A stretch of DNA of 64,000 bases from Mesorhizobium hawassense (lineage in GTDB: Bacteria; Pseudomonadota; Alphaproteobacteria; Rhizobiales; Rhizobiaceae): NCBI RefSeq assembly GCF_003289945.1, contig NZ_QMBP01000001.1:248001-312000 (forward strand), read 5' to 3'. The position numbers were made by a program, and so were the translations under genes. Of the stretch, positions 48,750 to 57,392 are shown piece by piece. Numbering within the stretch: the first letter of the stretch is position 1; each line of letters starts with the position of its first letter. The notes under the pieces were generated by a model. It had not been told where the DNA came from, did no database searches, and saw nothing but the letters and a program-made list of their open reading frames with translations.

Positions 48750-49508
48750 TCACGCCGCGCCGGTGACCAGCGCGACGAGCTCGTTTCCCGATGTTTCGGA
48801 TGCCCGCACGGTCGCGGCCATCTTTCCCGCGCGCATCACCCAGATCTGGTCGGACAGGCGGCGCACCTGATCGAAATTGTGGCTGACCAGGATGACCGAG
48901 ACCGACTGTTCGCGCAGGCGCCGGATCAGCGCCTCGACATTGGCGGTCTCCTGCACGCCGAGTGCCGCTGTCGGCTCGTCCATCACCACCAGCTTGGCGC
49001 CGGAGCCGACGGCGCGGCAGATCGAGATTGCCTGCCGCTGGCCGCCCGAGAGGCGGCGCACACGCTGGTTGATCGACGGCACGTTGATCGACAGGCGCGA
49101 CAGCATGGAGCGGGCCTCGCGTCTCATCGCCTTGCGGTCGAGGAAAGCGAAGGGGCCGATGCGGCGCACGAGCTCGCGGTTGAGGAACAGGTTCTGCGCC
49201 ACCGTCAGTTCGTCGATCAGCGCCAGGTTCTGGTGCACGGTCTCGATGCCGGCCTTGCGGGCCCCGTCCGGATTGGAGAAGGGGTGCTCGCGGCCATCGA
49301 AGACGATTGAGCCGGCATCCGGCACATGCACGCCGACCAGGCAGCGGATCAGCGTCGACTTGCCGGCGCCATTGTCGCCGATGACGGCGGTGACCTCGCC
49401 GCGACGCGCCTGGAAGGCGACGTCGGTGAAGGCGCGCACGCCGCCGAAATGCTTGCTCAGGCCATTGCAGGCGATGATCGCGTCAGGGAAGGGGATGACG
49501 GCGCTCAT
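48750..49508 (-). CDS. CUT2 sugar ABC transporter ATPase, single NBD
   Basis: A 252-residue ATPase with Walker A GDNGAGKST, signature LSGGQRQ, Walker B VVMDEPTAALG and SHN for the switch. The classical RbsA-type ATPase is a double-length protein; this one has only one NBD, as in the FrcA type. It overlaps the permease gene by 4 bases. Confidence 0.9.
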   Translation of the reverse strand: MSAVIPFPDAIIACNGLSKHFGGVRAFTDVAFQARRGEVTAVIGDNGAGKSTLIRCLVGVHVPDAGSIVFDGREHPFSNPDGARKAGIETVHQNLALIDELTVAQNLFLNRELVRRIGPFAFLDRKAMRREARSMLSRLSINVPSINQRVRRLSGGQRQAISICRAVGSGAKLVVMDEPTAALGVQETANVEALIRRLREQSVSVILVSHNFDQVRRLSDQIWVMRAGKMAATVRASETSGNELVALVTGAA

Positions 49509-50509
49509 TTCTGGTACCGCATGATCAGTGCCGCCAGCACGACGATGGTGCCCACAGCAAGCGGTTGGTAGAAGGCCGAGACGCTGAGCAATGTCAGCCC
49601 GTTGACCAGCGCGGTCAGCATCAGCGCGCCGATGGCGGGGCCGAGAATGCTGGCGCGGCCGCCGAACAGGCTGACGCCGCCCAGCACCACCGCCGCCACC
49701 GAATTCAAGAGCAGGCTGGTGTTGATCAGCGGTTCTGCCGAGCCGATGCGCGCCACCAGCAGGATGGCCGCGATGCCGGCGCAGAAACCTGAAATGGTGT
49801 AGGCGGCGACCTTGACACGGTTGGTGCGGATGCCGAGCGCGCCGGCGCTCTCGGCCTGGCCGCCGGTCGCCAGGAGATGGACGCCAAAACGCGAGTGATA
49901 GAGCGCGATATGCGCCACCACCACCGCTGCAATCGCCACCCAGACCGGATAGCCGAGCGGCCCGAACGAGCCCGAAGCGAGCTTCAGCAGGAAGGTGGAA
50001 CCGACCATGGTCGGCTCGCCGCCCGACAGGATCAGGCCAAGCCCGGTGATGCCGGACAATGTGCCGAGCGTCACCACGAAATCGGGGATTTTCCCGGCGG
50101 TGATGATGAGGCCGTTGAAGAAGCCCAGCGCGCTGGTGGCCAGCACGCAAAGCACGCAAGCGATGAAGATGCCGTAGCCGGCGGCATTGACGAGGCCGAG
50201 TATGACGGCGCCAAGCATGACTGCCGCTGCCAGCGACAGGTCGATGCCCGACGTCGCCACGACGAAGGTCTGGCCGATCGACAGCACGACCAGGATGGCT
50301 GCCGCCAACAGCAGCGCCTGCAGGTTGGCTACGCTGAGGAAGACCGGTTGGGCGATGCCGAAGATGACGACCAGCCCGACCAGGCCGACGACGGACGCCC
50401 AGTCGGCCCAGAAGGAGGGATCGAGGAGGAGAGCCGCAAGGGAGGAACGGCTCTCCTCCGGCGCGCCCGCCGAGTGGGCGACGGGCGCGTTATCGGTGGA
50501 ATTGCTCAC
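49505..50509 (-). CDS. CUT2 sugar ABC transporter permease (RbsC/FrcC type)
   Basis: A 334-residue permease with about nine hydrophobic segments. TSGIDLSLAAAV and LGGVSLFGGRASILGP are hallmarks of the RbsC class. The GTG start overlaps the binding-protein stop by 4 bases, so unlike the other ABC operons of the window there is no room for a hairpin. Confidence 0.9.
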   Translation of the reverse strand: MSNSTDNAPVAHSAGAPEESRSSLAALLLDPSFWADWASVVGLVGLVVIFGIAQPVFLSVANLQALLLAAAILVVLSIGQTFVVATSGIDLSLAAAVMLGAVILGLVNAAGYGIFIACVLCVLATSALGFFNGLIITAGKIPDFVVTLGTLSGITGLGLILSGGEPTMVGSTFLLKLASGSFGPLGYPVWVAIAAVVVAHIALYHSRFGVHLLATGGQAESAGALGIRTNRVKVAAYTISGFCAGIAAILLVARIGSAEPLINTSLLLNSVAAVVLGGVSLFGGRASILGPAIGALMLTALVNGLTLLSVSAFYQPLAVGTIVVLAALIMRYQK

Positions 50510-51495
50510 TTCAGCAGCTCGCGCAGCGGATCGGGATAATCGCCGCCGGGGCGCGGGAAGTTCTTCAGCGAGGCCTCGGCATTGTCCTTGTTGATCAGGA
50601 GCACGGGCGCCGGCACGTTGGCGGGCAGTTCCTTGCCCTTGACCGCCGCCTTGCAGGCCTCGACGCCCATGGCGCCGACGACATAGGGATATTGGGCGAC
50701 GGTGGCGGTGAGTTCGCCGGCCGCCACCGATTTCAGCGCGTCGACGATGCCGTCGAGGCCGATCACCTTGACGTCCTTGCCCGAGGTCTGCACGGCGCGC
50801 TCCACGCCGAGCGCCATGATGTCGTTGGCGGAGAAGAAGCCGGCGAGATCAGGATGCGCCGCCAGGATGTCGGTGGCCGCGGTCAGCGCCTTCTCGCGAT
50901 CCCAGTCGGCGCTCACCATCACCACCACGTCGAGCTTGCCCTCGACGGCCTGCTTGAAGCCCTTGATGCGGGCGTTGGAGCCGACGTCGCCGACGATGCC
51001 GGCGACCAGCGCGACCTTCGAGCCCTTCGGCACCAGCTTCAGCATCTCCTCCCCGGCGAGCGCTCCGGCGGCGACGTTGTCGGTGCCGATATAGGTCGAG
51101 ACGGTGAAGCCGGCGGCCTTGGCCTGCTCGGCGTCGATGGTCGAGTCGATGTTGATGATCGGCTTCTTCTTCTGGGCCACTGGCACCAGCGCCTGGACGA
51201 GGTTGGAGACGCTGATCGGGTTGACCAGGTAGCAATCGAAGTCCTGCAGCGCCATCGCGGTCAGCCGGTCGGCCTGGCCGGTGGCGTCGCCCATGTTGGC
51301 GGCCGCCTGCACCGTGACGTTGACGCCGTCGGCCTTGGCCTGCTGCTCGATGCCCTGCTGCATGGTCTGGAAGAACGGGTTGTCGAGACCCTTGACGATG
51401 GCCGCGACCTTGGCCGCGTCCTCGGCATGGGCCGGGGCCATCATTGTCGTTGCAAGCAGGCCCGCGCCGATCGCCAGGCAATTGAACATGCGCAT
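50506..51495 (-). CDS. CUT2 sugar ABC transporter substrate-binding protein
   Basis: A 329-residue periplasmic protein. The signal peptide ends at PAHA, and the mature KVAAIVKGLDNPFFQTMQQG is the ribose/allose cluster start. The late VIGLDGIVDAL lies at the sugar cleft. ATG 51495 has GGAGGAGGAAG. It opens a leftward operon controlled by the LacI-type operator-like palindrome at 51710. Confidence 0.9.
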   Translation of the reverse strand: MRMFNCLAIGAGLLATTMMAPAHAEDAAKVAAIVKGLDNPFFQTMQQGIEQQAKADGVNVTVQAAANMGDATGQADRLTAMALQDFDCYLVNPISVSNLVQALVPVAQKKKPIINIDSTIDAEQAKAAGFTVSTYIGTDNVAAGALAGEEMLKLVPKGSKVALVAGIVGDVGSNARIKGFKQAVEGKLDVVVMVSADWDREKALTAATDILAAHPDLAGFFSANDIMALGVERAVQTSGKDVKVIGLDGIVDALKSVAAGELTATVAQYPYVVGAMGVEACKAAVKGKELPANVPAPVLLINKDNAEASLKNFPRPGGDYPDPLRELLK

Positions 51496-51901
51496 ATGTC
51501 TTCCTCCTCCGGATTTCCGATTGTCGGGTCCTATTTCTGCGGACGGCATGCCTGACGGGCGCGAGCGACCCCGGCGCTCGCGTTGGAAAACTGACGACCG
51601 GTTGGCACGCGGATAGCGGCCCCGGTTTGGGTCTGTTCTGCGCCAGGCATTGCTCCTCCCGAAGCGCTGGCCGGTGCCTTGCCAGCATTTCCGCATGTTT
51701 TATAAGAATTTGACACGCGTCAAGAATTAAAGTGATTTGCAGTGCGTTTTTATGTGCTGCGATGCAACAGGGGAGTGCAGCAAGCGCAAGCCTGCAAAGT
51801 CTTGCAAATGTCGGAGAACTCGCCGCAAACCCACGCCGAAGCGGCCCGCCTGCCGAGTTGAAACGGGCGGGATCGATGACGTGGTGTCGAGCGTGATCAG
51901 A
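51496..51901. other. Intergenic control region of the CUT2 operon
   Basis: A 406-base gap between the ROK kinase stop and the CUT2 binding-protein start. It holds the palindrome at 51710-51723 and A/T-rich flanks that could be the promoter. No gene was recognised. Confidence 0.5.
51710..51723. promoter_or_regulatory. LacI-type operator-like palindrome, site 1
   Basis: TTGACAC-GCGTCAA fits the TTGACnnnnGTCAA pattern of LacI-family sites with one mismatch between arms, within a longer AATT...AATT frame. It lies about 215 bases upstream of the CUT2 binding-protein gene. Its near twin is at 57283-57296. Confidence 0.6.
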
Positions 51902-52909
51902 CTATGCGGTGCGGGCCGTGTCGGCGCCTTCGTCCTGAACCATCGACAGCGCCGTGCCCGGCTCGCCTTCCCACAGGATCAGGCTGGCGGCGCCGACCAG
52001 CCCGGCGCGGTCGCCGAGCTCGGCCGGTACGATCGGCACGTCGCGATAGGCCTGCATAGCACGCTCGTCGATCGTCGCTCGGATCCCTGGCGCCAGGAGG
52101 TCGAAGCCGTTGGAAAGCCCGCCGCCCATGACGATCACCTCGGGCGAGTAGAGATGCAAAAGATTGGTGAAGCCGATGCCGAGCCAACGCGCCTCCGCGT
52201 CGACCAGGTCGCGCGCGGCCGCATCGCCAGCCCGCGCCGCCTCGACGACATGCCGCGCGGAAACATCGCCGTTCCCGGAAAGCCGACGGAGAGCCGAGCC
52301 GTCGCCTGGCGCGGTCAGCTGCGTCGCCCGGCGCCCAAGCGCGGTGCCGGAGGCGACTGCCTCGAAGCAGCCGACATTGCCGCAGAAGCAGCGGTCGCCT
52401 TCGCCGGTGATCGTCATGTGGCCGATCTCGGCGGCCAGTCCGCGCCGTCCATGGTAGATATGGCCGTCGGCAATGACGCCGCCGCCAATGCCGGTCGACA
52501 CGGTGACGAAGACGAGCGACTCCGAGCCACGCCCGGCACCGTAACGCCATTCGCCCAGCGCTGCCGCATTGGCATCATTCTCCAGCCGCACCGGCAGACC
52601 GAACTGCCGGCTCAGAATGTCGATCATCGGCACATTGTGCCAGCCGGAGAGTGTCGGCGGTCCTATGACGATGCCCGCCTTGGGGTCGAGCGGACCCGGT
52701 GCGCAGGCGCCGATGCCGATGACCTTGGCCTGCGGGTGGTCGCCCAGTAGTTTGCCCGCCAGCGCGATGATCCGGCCGATCACCGCCTCCGATCCCGCTT
52801 CAGCCATCGTCTGCTCCGAGACGCGCGCAATGACGTCGCCGCCGCGCTCGACCAGCGCGCCGCGCAGCTCCGTGCCGCCGAGATCGAAGGCCAGCGCGAG
52901 CGTGCGCAT
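51902..52909 (-). CDS. ROK-family sugar kinase
   Basis: A 335-residue ROK protein with ATP motif FDLGGTELRGA, sugar loop ENDANAAALGEW, the catalytic DGHIYHG..GEIGH region (AAEIGHMTI) and zinc motif CFCGNVGCFE. No N-terminal DNA-binding domain is present, so it is a kinase and not a regulator. ATG 52909 overlaps the stop of the RPE-like gene. A ROK kinase with an RPE-like epimerase recalls the allose and allulose pathways. Confidence 0.9.
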   Translation of the reverse strand: MRTLALAFDLGGTELRGALVERGGDVIARVSEQTMAEAGSEAVIGRIIALAGKLLGDHPQAKVIGIGACAPGPLDPKAGIVIGPPTLSGWHNVPMIDILSRQFGLPVRLENDANAAALGEWRYGAGRGSESLVFVTVSTGIGGGVIADGHIYHGRRGLAAEIGHMTITGEGDRCFCGNVGCFEAVASGTALGRRATQLTAPGDGSALRRLSGNGDVSARHVVEAARAGDAAARDLVDAEARWLGIGFTNLLHLYSPEVIVMGGGLSNGFDLLAPGIRATIDERAMQAYRDVPIVPAELGDRAGLVGAASLILWEGEPGTALSMVQDEGADTARTA

Positions 52910-53631
52910 CAGGCGGCGGCCCTCAGCCCGTGCAGCCAGGCCATGCGCTGGGCAAGGTCGGGATCGCCGAAGGCGAGCGATCCCAGCACCACCGTATCGG
53001 CGCCGGCGGCGCGCAGCAGCGGCACCGTCTCGTGGCGGATGCCGCCATCCGCGGCAAGGATGATGTCGGCCTCGCGGCCTGCTTTTCTCATCAGTGCGCG
53101 CGCTTCGATCAGGCGCGGGCAGGCTTGCTCGGACAGGCTCTGGCCCTTGACGCCGATCGAGGTGCCGAGAAGCGTCACGAAGGCCACGTCAGGCAGGAAG
53201 GGGACGATTGCCGTGACCGGCGTCTCCAGCCGCAGCACCACGCCGGCCTCGGCGCCGAGCTCACGCGCCAGCCGCATGGCGCGTAAGGCTGCCTCGCCGT
53301 TCTCGGCATGGATGGTGACGAGGTCGGCGCCGGCTTCGATGAACTGGCGCGTCTGCGCCTCGACGATCTCTGCCTCGACCATCAGGTGCACGTGGATCGG
53401 CCTGGCCGTCAGCTTGGCGATGCGCGCCACCAGGTCCGGGAAGAACAGGAAGCCGGGCGTGAAGCGGGCGTCCGCCACGTCGATATGATGCAGGTCGGCA
53501 TGGGCTTCGATCCGCTTCAGGTCGCGCTCCATATTGGCGAGGTCCGCCGACCACAGCGAGAATTCGCCGATCAGCCGGTTGCGGGGCAGGGCAGCGATGG
53601 CGGCGGGGCCGGAGAGAGGCTTGGCGGTCAT
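52909..53631 (-). CDS. Ribulose-phosphate 3-epimerase-like (AlsE type)
   Basis: A 240-residue TIM barrel. LHHIDVADARF and HVHLMVE carry the metal histidines and aspartates, IHAENGEAA the central acid, and AADGGI the phosphate loop. It is more divergent than a housekeeping Rpe (IDVADARFTPG instead of HVDVMDG), which suggests a dedicated keto-hexose or pentose phosphate epimerase. The genes on both sides overlap it by 4 bases or fewer. Confidence 0.85.
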   Translation of the reverse strand: MTAKPLSGPAAIAALPRNRLIGEFSLWSADLANMERDLKRIEAHADLHHIDVADARFTPGFLFFPDLVARIAKLTARPIHVHLMVEAEIVEAQTRQFIEAGADLVTIHAENGEAALRAMRLARELGAEAGVVLRLETPVTAIVPFLPDVAFVTLLGTSIGVKGQSLSEQACPRLIEARALMRKAGREADIILAADGGIRHETVPLLRAAGADTVVLGSLAFGDPDLAQRMAWLHGLRAAA

Positions 53632-54446
53632 GACGGAATGGGACTCCGGACGTTTGAATGCGTTTGCAGGAAGAACGTGATGTGCTGGTGCAACTCGCTG
53701 AAATGCTTCGCGCTGTCGCGCGCTTTCGGCGTGATTTCGGCAAAGATCGCGTTCGGCATGACGGCGGCCAGCGTATAGGCGGAGGACAGTGGGTGCACGG
53801 CATCCATCGCGTTGCCGACGACCAGTGCCGGAACGTCGAGTGCCGCTGCGTCGCGTTCGGAAATGCCTGGGCCGTCGCTGGCGATGTTGGCCAGCACTTG
53901 CACGAACGTCTTGGCGTCGGGCCGGTCGAAATAGCCGAGCAGCGAGGAAAGATTGTCGGGCGCCTCGCGATAGAGGCGCGTGGCGGTTTCGGATTGCGCG
54001 AACATCCTCCGACCCTTGTCGGTCCCATGTTCGAGGATGAGGTCGGCAACCTCGGCGATAGGCTGCATGTTCTGCGGTGCCGATGAAAACGTCCAGGCCG
54101 GTCGCACCAGGATGAGGCCGGCGACGCGCCGTGGGTAATGGCACGCAAGACGCAGCGCGATCGCCGCGCCCATCGAGACGCCGCCGGCAACGAAGCGGTC
54201 GAGGCCGGCCTGGTCGGCGGCGGCAATGACGTCATCGGCGAACATTTCGAATGAGAATGGCCGCCCCTCGCCGAGCCCGGAGCCGCCATGCCCGCGGCAT
54301 TCGAGCGTGATGCGCCGGAAGCCGTCGGGAAATGTCTGCGCGACCTGCGCTTCGCCGCCGCCCAGGCCGTGCTGGAAGACCACCGCCATGCCCGCGCCGT
54401 TGTCGGTGATCCGCAGCCTGGTTCCGTCGCGCAGCAGCGTCGCCAT
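53628..54446 (-). CDS. Alpha/beta hydrolase, lactonase-like
   Basis: A 272-residue alpha/beta hydrolase. The nucleophile is in GGVSMGAAIAL (GxSxG), the oxyanion region in VVFQHGLGGGE, and the late histidine in LHQHI. In a sugar-oxidation operon it could open a sugar lactone made by a Gfo/Idh dehydrogenase (inference). It overlaps both neighbours with ATGA. Confidence 0.85.
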   Translation of the reverse strand: MATLLRDGTRLRITDNGAGMAVVFQHGLGGGEAQVAQTFPDGFRRITLECRGHGGSGLGEGRPFSFEMFADDVIAAADQAGLDRFVAGGVSMGAAIALRLACHYPRRVAGLILVRPAWTFSSAPQNMQPIAEVADLILEHGTDKGRRMFAQSETATRLYREAPDNLSSLLGYFDRPDAKTFVQVLANIASDGPGISERDAAALDVPALVVGNAMDAVHPLSSAYTLAAVMPNAIFAEITPKARDSAKHFSELHQHITFFLQTHSNVRSPIPS

Positions 54447-55264
54447 CACACGAGCTCTTTCAGGAAGCGGGCGACGCCGGGTGCCTCTTCTGCCGATAGC
54501 CCGTGCGTTACCAGCGGTCCGTCGAAGCCGGTGGCCTTCAGCCGGGCGATGAAATCGGCAAAGTCGACCACGCCTTGCCCCGCGGTGGCGAAGCGACCGT
54601 CGGCGAAGCGATCCTTGGCATGCGCCAGCGCCACATGGCCTGCCGTGCGTTCGACCGCGCCGGCGACGATGGCGCGCGCCTGGTCGGCATTCGCCTGTTC
54701 GAACAGATTGGCCGGATCGAGCACGACGCGCAGGCGCTTCGAGCCCATCTCGGCGATCAGCCGCATTGCGTCGCCGGCCGAGGTGACGATGTTGGCCTGC
54801 TCCGGCTCGATGCCGAGATCGACGCCGTGGCGCTCGGCGATCGGCAAGGCTTTTTCCATCTCGCGCGCCATGTCGGCCCACGCCGAAGGATCGGCATTGT
54901 CGGGGTGGTGCGCCCATTGGTCCTCGGCATTGCGCGTACCGGTGCAGAGCGTCACGAGCGGGATCGAAAGCCTGGCTGCTGTCTCGATGATGATCGCCAG
55001 CCGCTTGAGCCCGTCATCGCGCACCCGGCTGTCCGGATGCGTCATGTTGTAAGTGCCAGACAGCGCGACGAGGCCGACACTTGTGGCCTTGGCGGCGGCA
55101 TCGATGGCGCGGATCGCATCGTCGGGAACCGCTTCCGGCATCGACGGCAGGCCGGCGCAGGCAAGATTGAACTGGGTGACCCCAAAGCCCGCTTCGCGCA
55201 CGGCGGCCAGCACGCCGGCCGGCTCGCTGCCCGCAAAGGTCTTAGCGAACACCCCGATTTGCAT
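54446..55264 (-). CDS. Xylose-isomerase-like TIM barrel, copy 1
   Basis: A 272-residue sugar phosphate isomerase/epimerase fold. GIEPEQANIV and VVLDPANLFEQ supply metal acids, with LAHAKDRF and the central GTRNAEDQW. It is probably an isomerase or dehydratase of a 3-keto or inositol-like sugar. ATGA overlaps on both sides show it is an integral part of the operon. Confidence 0.87.
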   Translation of the reverse strand: MQIGVFAKTFAGSEPAGVLAAVREAGFGVTQFNLACAGLPSMPEAVPDDAIRAIDAAAKATSVGLVALSGTYNMTHPDSRVRDDGLKRLAIIIETAARLSIPLVTLCTGTRNAEDQWAHHPDNADPSAWADMAREMEKALPIAERHGVDLGIEPEQANIVTSAGDAMRLIAEMGSKRLRVVLDPANLFEQANADQARAIVAGAVERTAGHVALAHAKDRFADGRFATAGQGVVDFADFIARLKATGFDGPLVTHGLSAEEAPGVARFLKELV

Positions 55265-56340
55265 CAGACCGCTCCGATGACGCCGGCGAGCTCGACGCGC
55301 TCGCCGCTTTCGACCGAACGCGCGATCGCCACCATGGCGCGGATCGAGGCGATCCCGTCCTCGACGGTGGCGCCGCGCTGCGGCGCGCCATTGAGCACGG
55401 TATCGGCGAGACCTTCCAACTGGCGGCGGAAGAAATGGCCGTCGGCGCCGAGCGGCTTGCGCGAGGTCGCATCCTTCTCGTGGAAGATATCGACTTCGCT
55501 GGCGCGGAAATACCAGGGATTGAAGGTCTTCGCGATCACCGAGCCGTTCTCCCCATAGAGCTGGAAGCCCTCGTGCCAGTCCATGCGCACGGCGACGGTC
55601 AGATCGAGATGGCCGAGCGCGCCACTGGCGAACTCGGTCTCGACGAACCAGCAATAGGCGCCGAATTTTTCGTGAAGACGCGCCCGCACGGCGGTGATGT
55701 CGCCGCACAGGAAACGCGCCGTATCGACCAGATGCGAGCCATGCGCCAGCATGAAATATTGCCGCAGATCGGCCTTCGGATTGCCGCCCGGCTTCTTCGC
55801 CAATTTGCTGGTGACGGGCAGCGGCTGCACGGCATCGGTGTTGGTGTAGCGATGGGTGGAGTCGCAATACCAGGCCTTGAGCGCCAGGATCTCGCCCATC
55901 TCGTGGCGGACGAAATCGCGCGCCGCTTCCAGCGCCGGATCGAAGCGCTTCATGTGCCCGACCTGCAGCACCTTGCCGGAGCGCTTGACGGCCTCGGCGA
56001 GCTTCTCGCCTTCCTCGACCGACACGCCGATCGGCTTTTCGCACAGCACATGCTTGCCGGCTTCGAGCGCCTTGATCGACATCGGCACGTGATAGGCGTC
56101 CGAGGTGGCGACGATCACCGCTTCGAGCTCGGGATCGGCGAGCATCTCGTCATAGTCGCCATACATCTTCCGCGGCTCGTAGGTGGCGCCCATGCGGGCA
56201 AGCAGATCGGGCGCCGCGTCGCAGATCGCATAGAGGTCGGCATTGGCTGCCTTCACGCAGCTTTCCAGATGCGCGAACTGCGCGATCGGCCCGCAGCCGA
56301 GCACACCGACACGAAGGCGACGGTCTTTCTTGGCGATCAT
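55264..56340 (-). CDS. Gfo/Idh/MocA dehydrogenase, copy 2
   Basis: A 358-residue NAD(P)-dependent dehydrogenase with GVLGCGPIAQFAHLE at the N-terminus and CEKPIGVSVEEGEKLA in the centre. MLAHGSHLVDTARF supplies the catalytic histidine region. It starts 2 bases after the IolE-like gene ends and overlaps the next. It is a likely partner of the two TIM-barrel enzymes. Confidence 0.9.
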   Translation of the reverse strand: MIAKKDRRLRVGVLGCGPIAQFAHLESCVKAANADLYAICDAAPDLLARMGATYEPRKMYGDYDEMLADPELEAVIVATSDAYHVPMSIKALEAGKHVLCEKPIGVSVEEGEKLAEAVKRSGKVLQVGHMKRFDPALEAARDFVRHEMGEILALKAWYCDSTHRYTNTDAVQPLPVTSKLAKKPGGNPKADLRQYFMLAHGSHLVDTARFLCGDITAVRARLHEKFGAYCWFVETEFASGALGHLDLTVAVRMDWHEGFQLYGENGSVIAKTFNPWYFRASEVDIFHEKDATSRKPLGADGHFFRRQLEGLADTVLNGAPQRGATVEDGIASIRAMVAIARSVESGERVELAGVIGAV

Positions 56341-56342
56341 CG

Positions 56343-57164
56343 TCAGGCTCCGTAGCCGCGCATGGTCTGGCGGTTGGTCTTGACCGCGCCTGCCGGATCG
56401 GCGGCGGCGGTTTCGGACTCTTCCTCGAGCACCAGCCAGCCGTTGAAGTTGGGGGACACGCCGGCGATCTCGATCACCTTTGCCGTGTCGCAGACGCCCT
56501 TGCCGAGCATCGCCCAGGTGCCGCTCGCGTCGACGTCCTTCAGATGCACGTAGCGGATGCGGTCGCGATAAGTGGTGAGCGTGTCGGCCATGTCCTTGTG
56601 ACCGCGCAAGATGTGGCCGGTGTCCGGCACCCAGCCGACCAGCGAGGCGTCGAGCAGCCCGAAGATGCGGTCATAGTCGGCGCGGTCGTAGAGCAGCGTG
56701 TTGTGATGCGAGCTCGGATGCACCGCGACCTGCACGCCAGCCTTGCGGCCGAGTTCGCCGGCCCTGTTGTAGACCTCGGCGGCAATGGCGAACTTGTCGT
56801 CGCGCGGACCGTCGGAGACGACGGTCGCCGAGCCCATCGAGACGAGCGCGCCGCGGAAAGCAGCCGCGAAGTCGATCCAGCGCTTGGCGGCCTCGAGATC
56901 GGTGCTGATCTGTTCCTTCAGGGTAAAACCGCTCTTGGAACCGAACGCGAAGGAGACCAGCGTCAGGCCTGACGACTTCAACGCTGCCGCGAACTCGGCC
57001 GGTTTGCCGGCGTAGCGGCCGATCATCGTGTCGGTGATCTCGATACCGGCATAGCCGCCATCGGCGATTGCCTTGAGGAGATCATCCGGGCCGCCGGTGA
57101 ACCGGTCGCCGAGCATTTCCCAGGTGAAGGTCTGGCAACCGACTTTAAGCTCTTTCACGTTCAT
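56343..57164 (-). CDS. Xylose-isomerase-like TIM barrel, copy 2 (IolE-like)
   Basis: A 273-residue TIM barrel with VAVHPSSHHNT, WVPDTGHILRG and YVHLKDVDASG providing metal ligands, as in IolE and related dehydratases. It is the first gene of the leftward operon, starting at ATG 57164. The operator-like palindrome at 57283 lies upstream of it. Confidence 0.88.
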   Translation of the reverse strand: MNVKELKVGCQTFTWEMLGDRFTGGPDDLLKAIADGGYAGIEITDTMIGRYAGKPAEFAAALKSSGLTLVSFAFGSKSGFTLKEQISTDLEAAKRWIDFAAAFRGALVSMGSATVVSDGPRDDKFAIAAEVYNRAGELGRKAGVQVAVHPSSHHNTLLYDRADYDRIFGLLDASLVGWVPDTGHILRGHKDMADTLTTYRDRIRYVHLKDVDASGTWAMLGKGVCDTAKVIEIAGVSPNFNGWLVLEEESETAAADPAGAVKTNRQTMRGYGA

Positions 57165-57282
57165 CCTTTCAGTCCTTGATGCCGCCCTGCGTCGAGTCTC
57201 GATGGTCTGGCCCTGGAAGAAACAGCCCGAAGGCCGGCAGGCTCCAACGCAGCGTCGGCATTTTCATATGCTCTCGAAAAAT

Positions 57283-57296
57283 TTTACGCGCGTCAA
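57283..57296. promoter_or_regulatory. LacI-type operator-like palindrome, site 2
   Basis: TTTACGC-GCGTCAA differs from the site at 51710 in two bases and has one mismatch between arms. It is in the divergent promoter region of the operons starting at 57164 and 57393. The 10-base direct repeat TCTCGAAAAA lies on both sides at 57272 and 57320. Confidence 0.6.
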
Positions 57297-57392
57297 TATT
57301 TAAAATGCTGTATAGCGAATCTCGAAAAACGGTCCGCCGCGCCCGCGGGAGGATAGACCGGAACGCTGCCGAATTGGGAGGCTGGAACGAAA

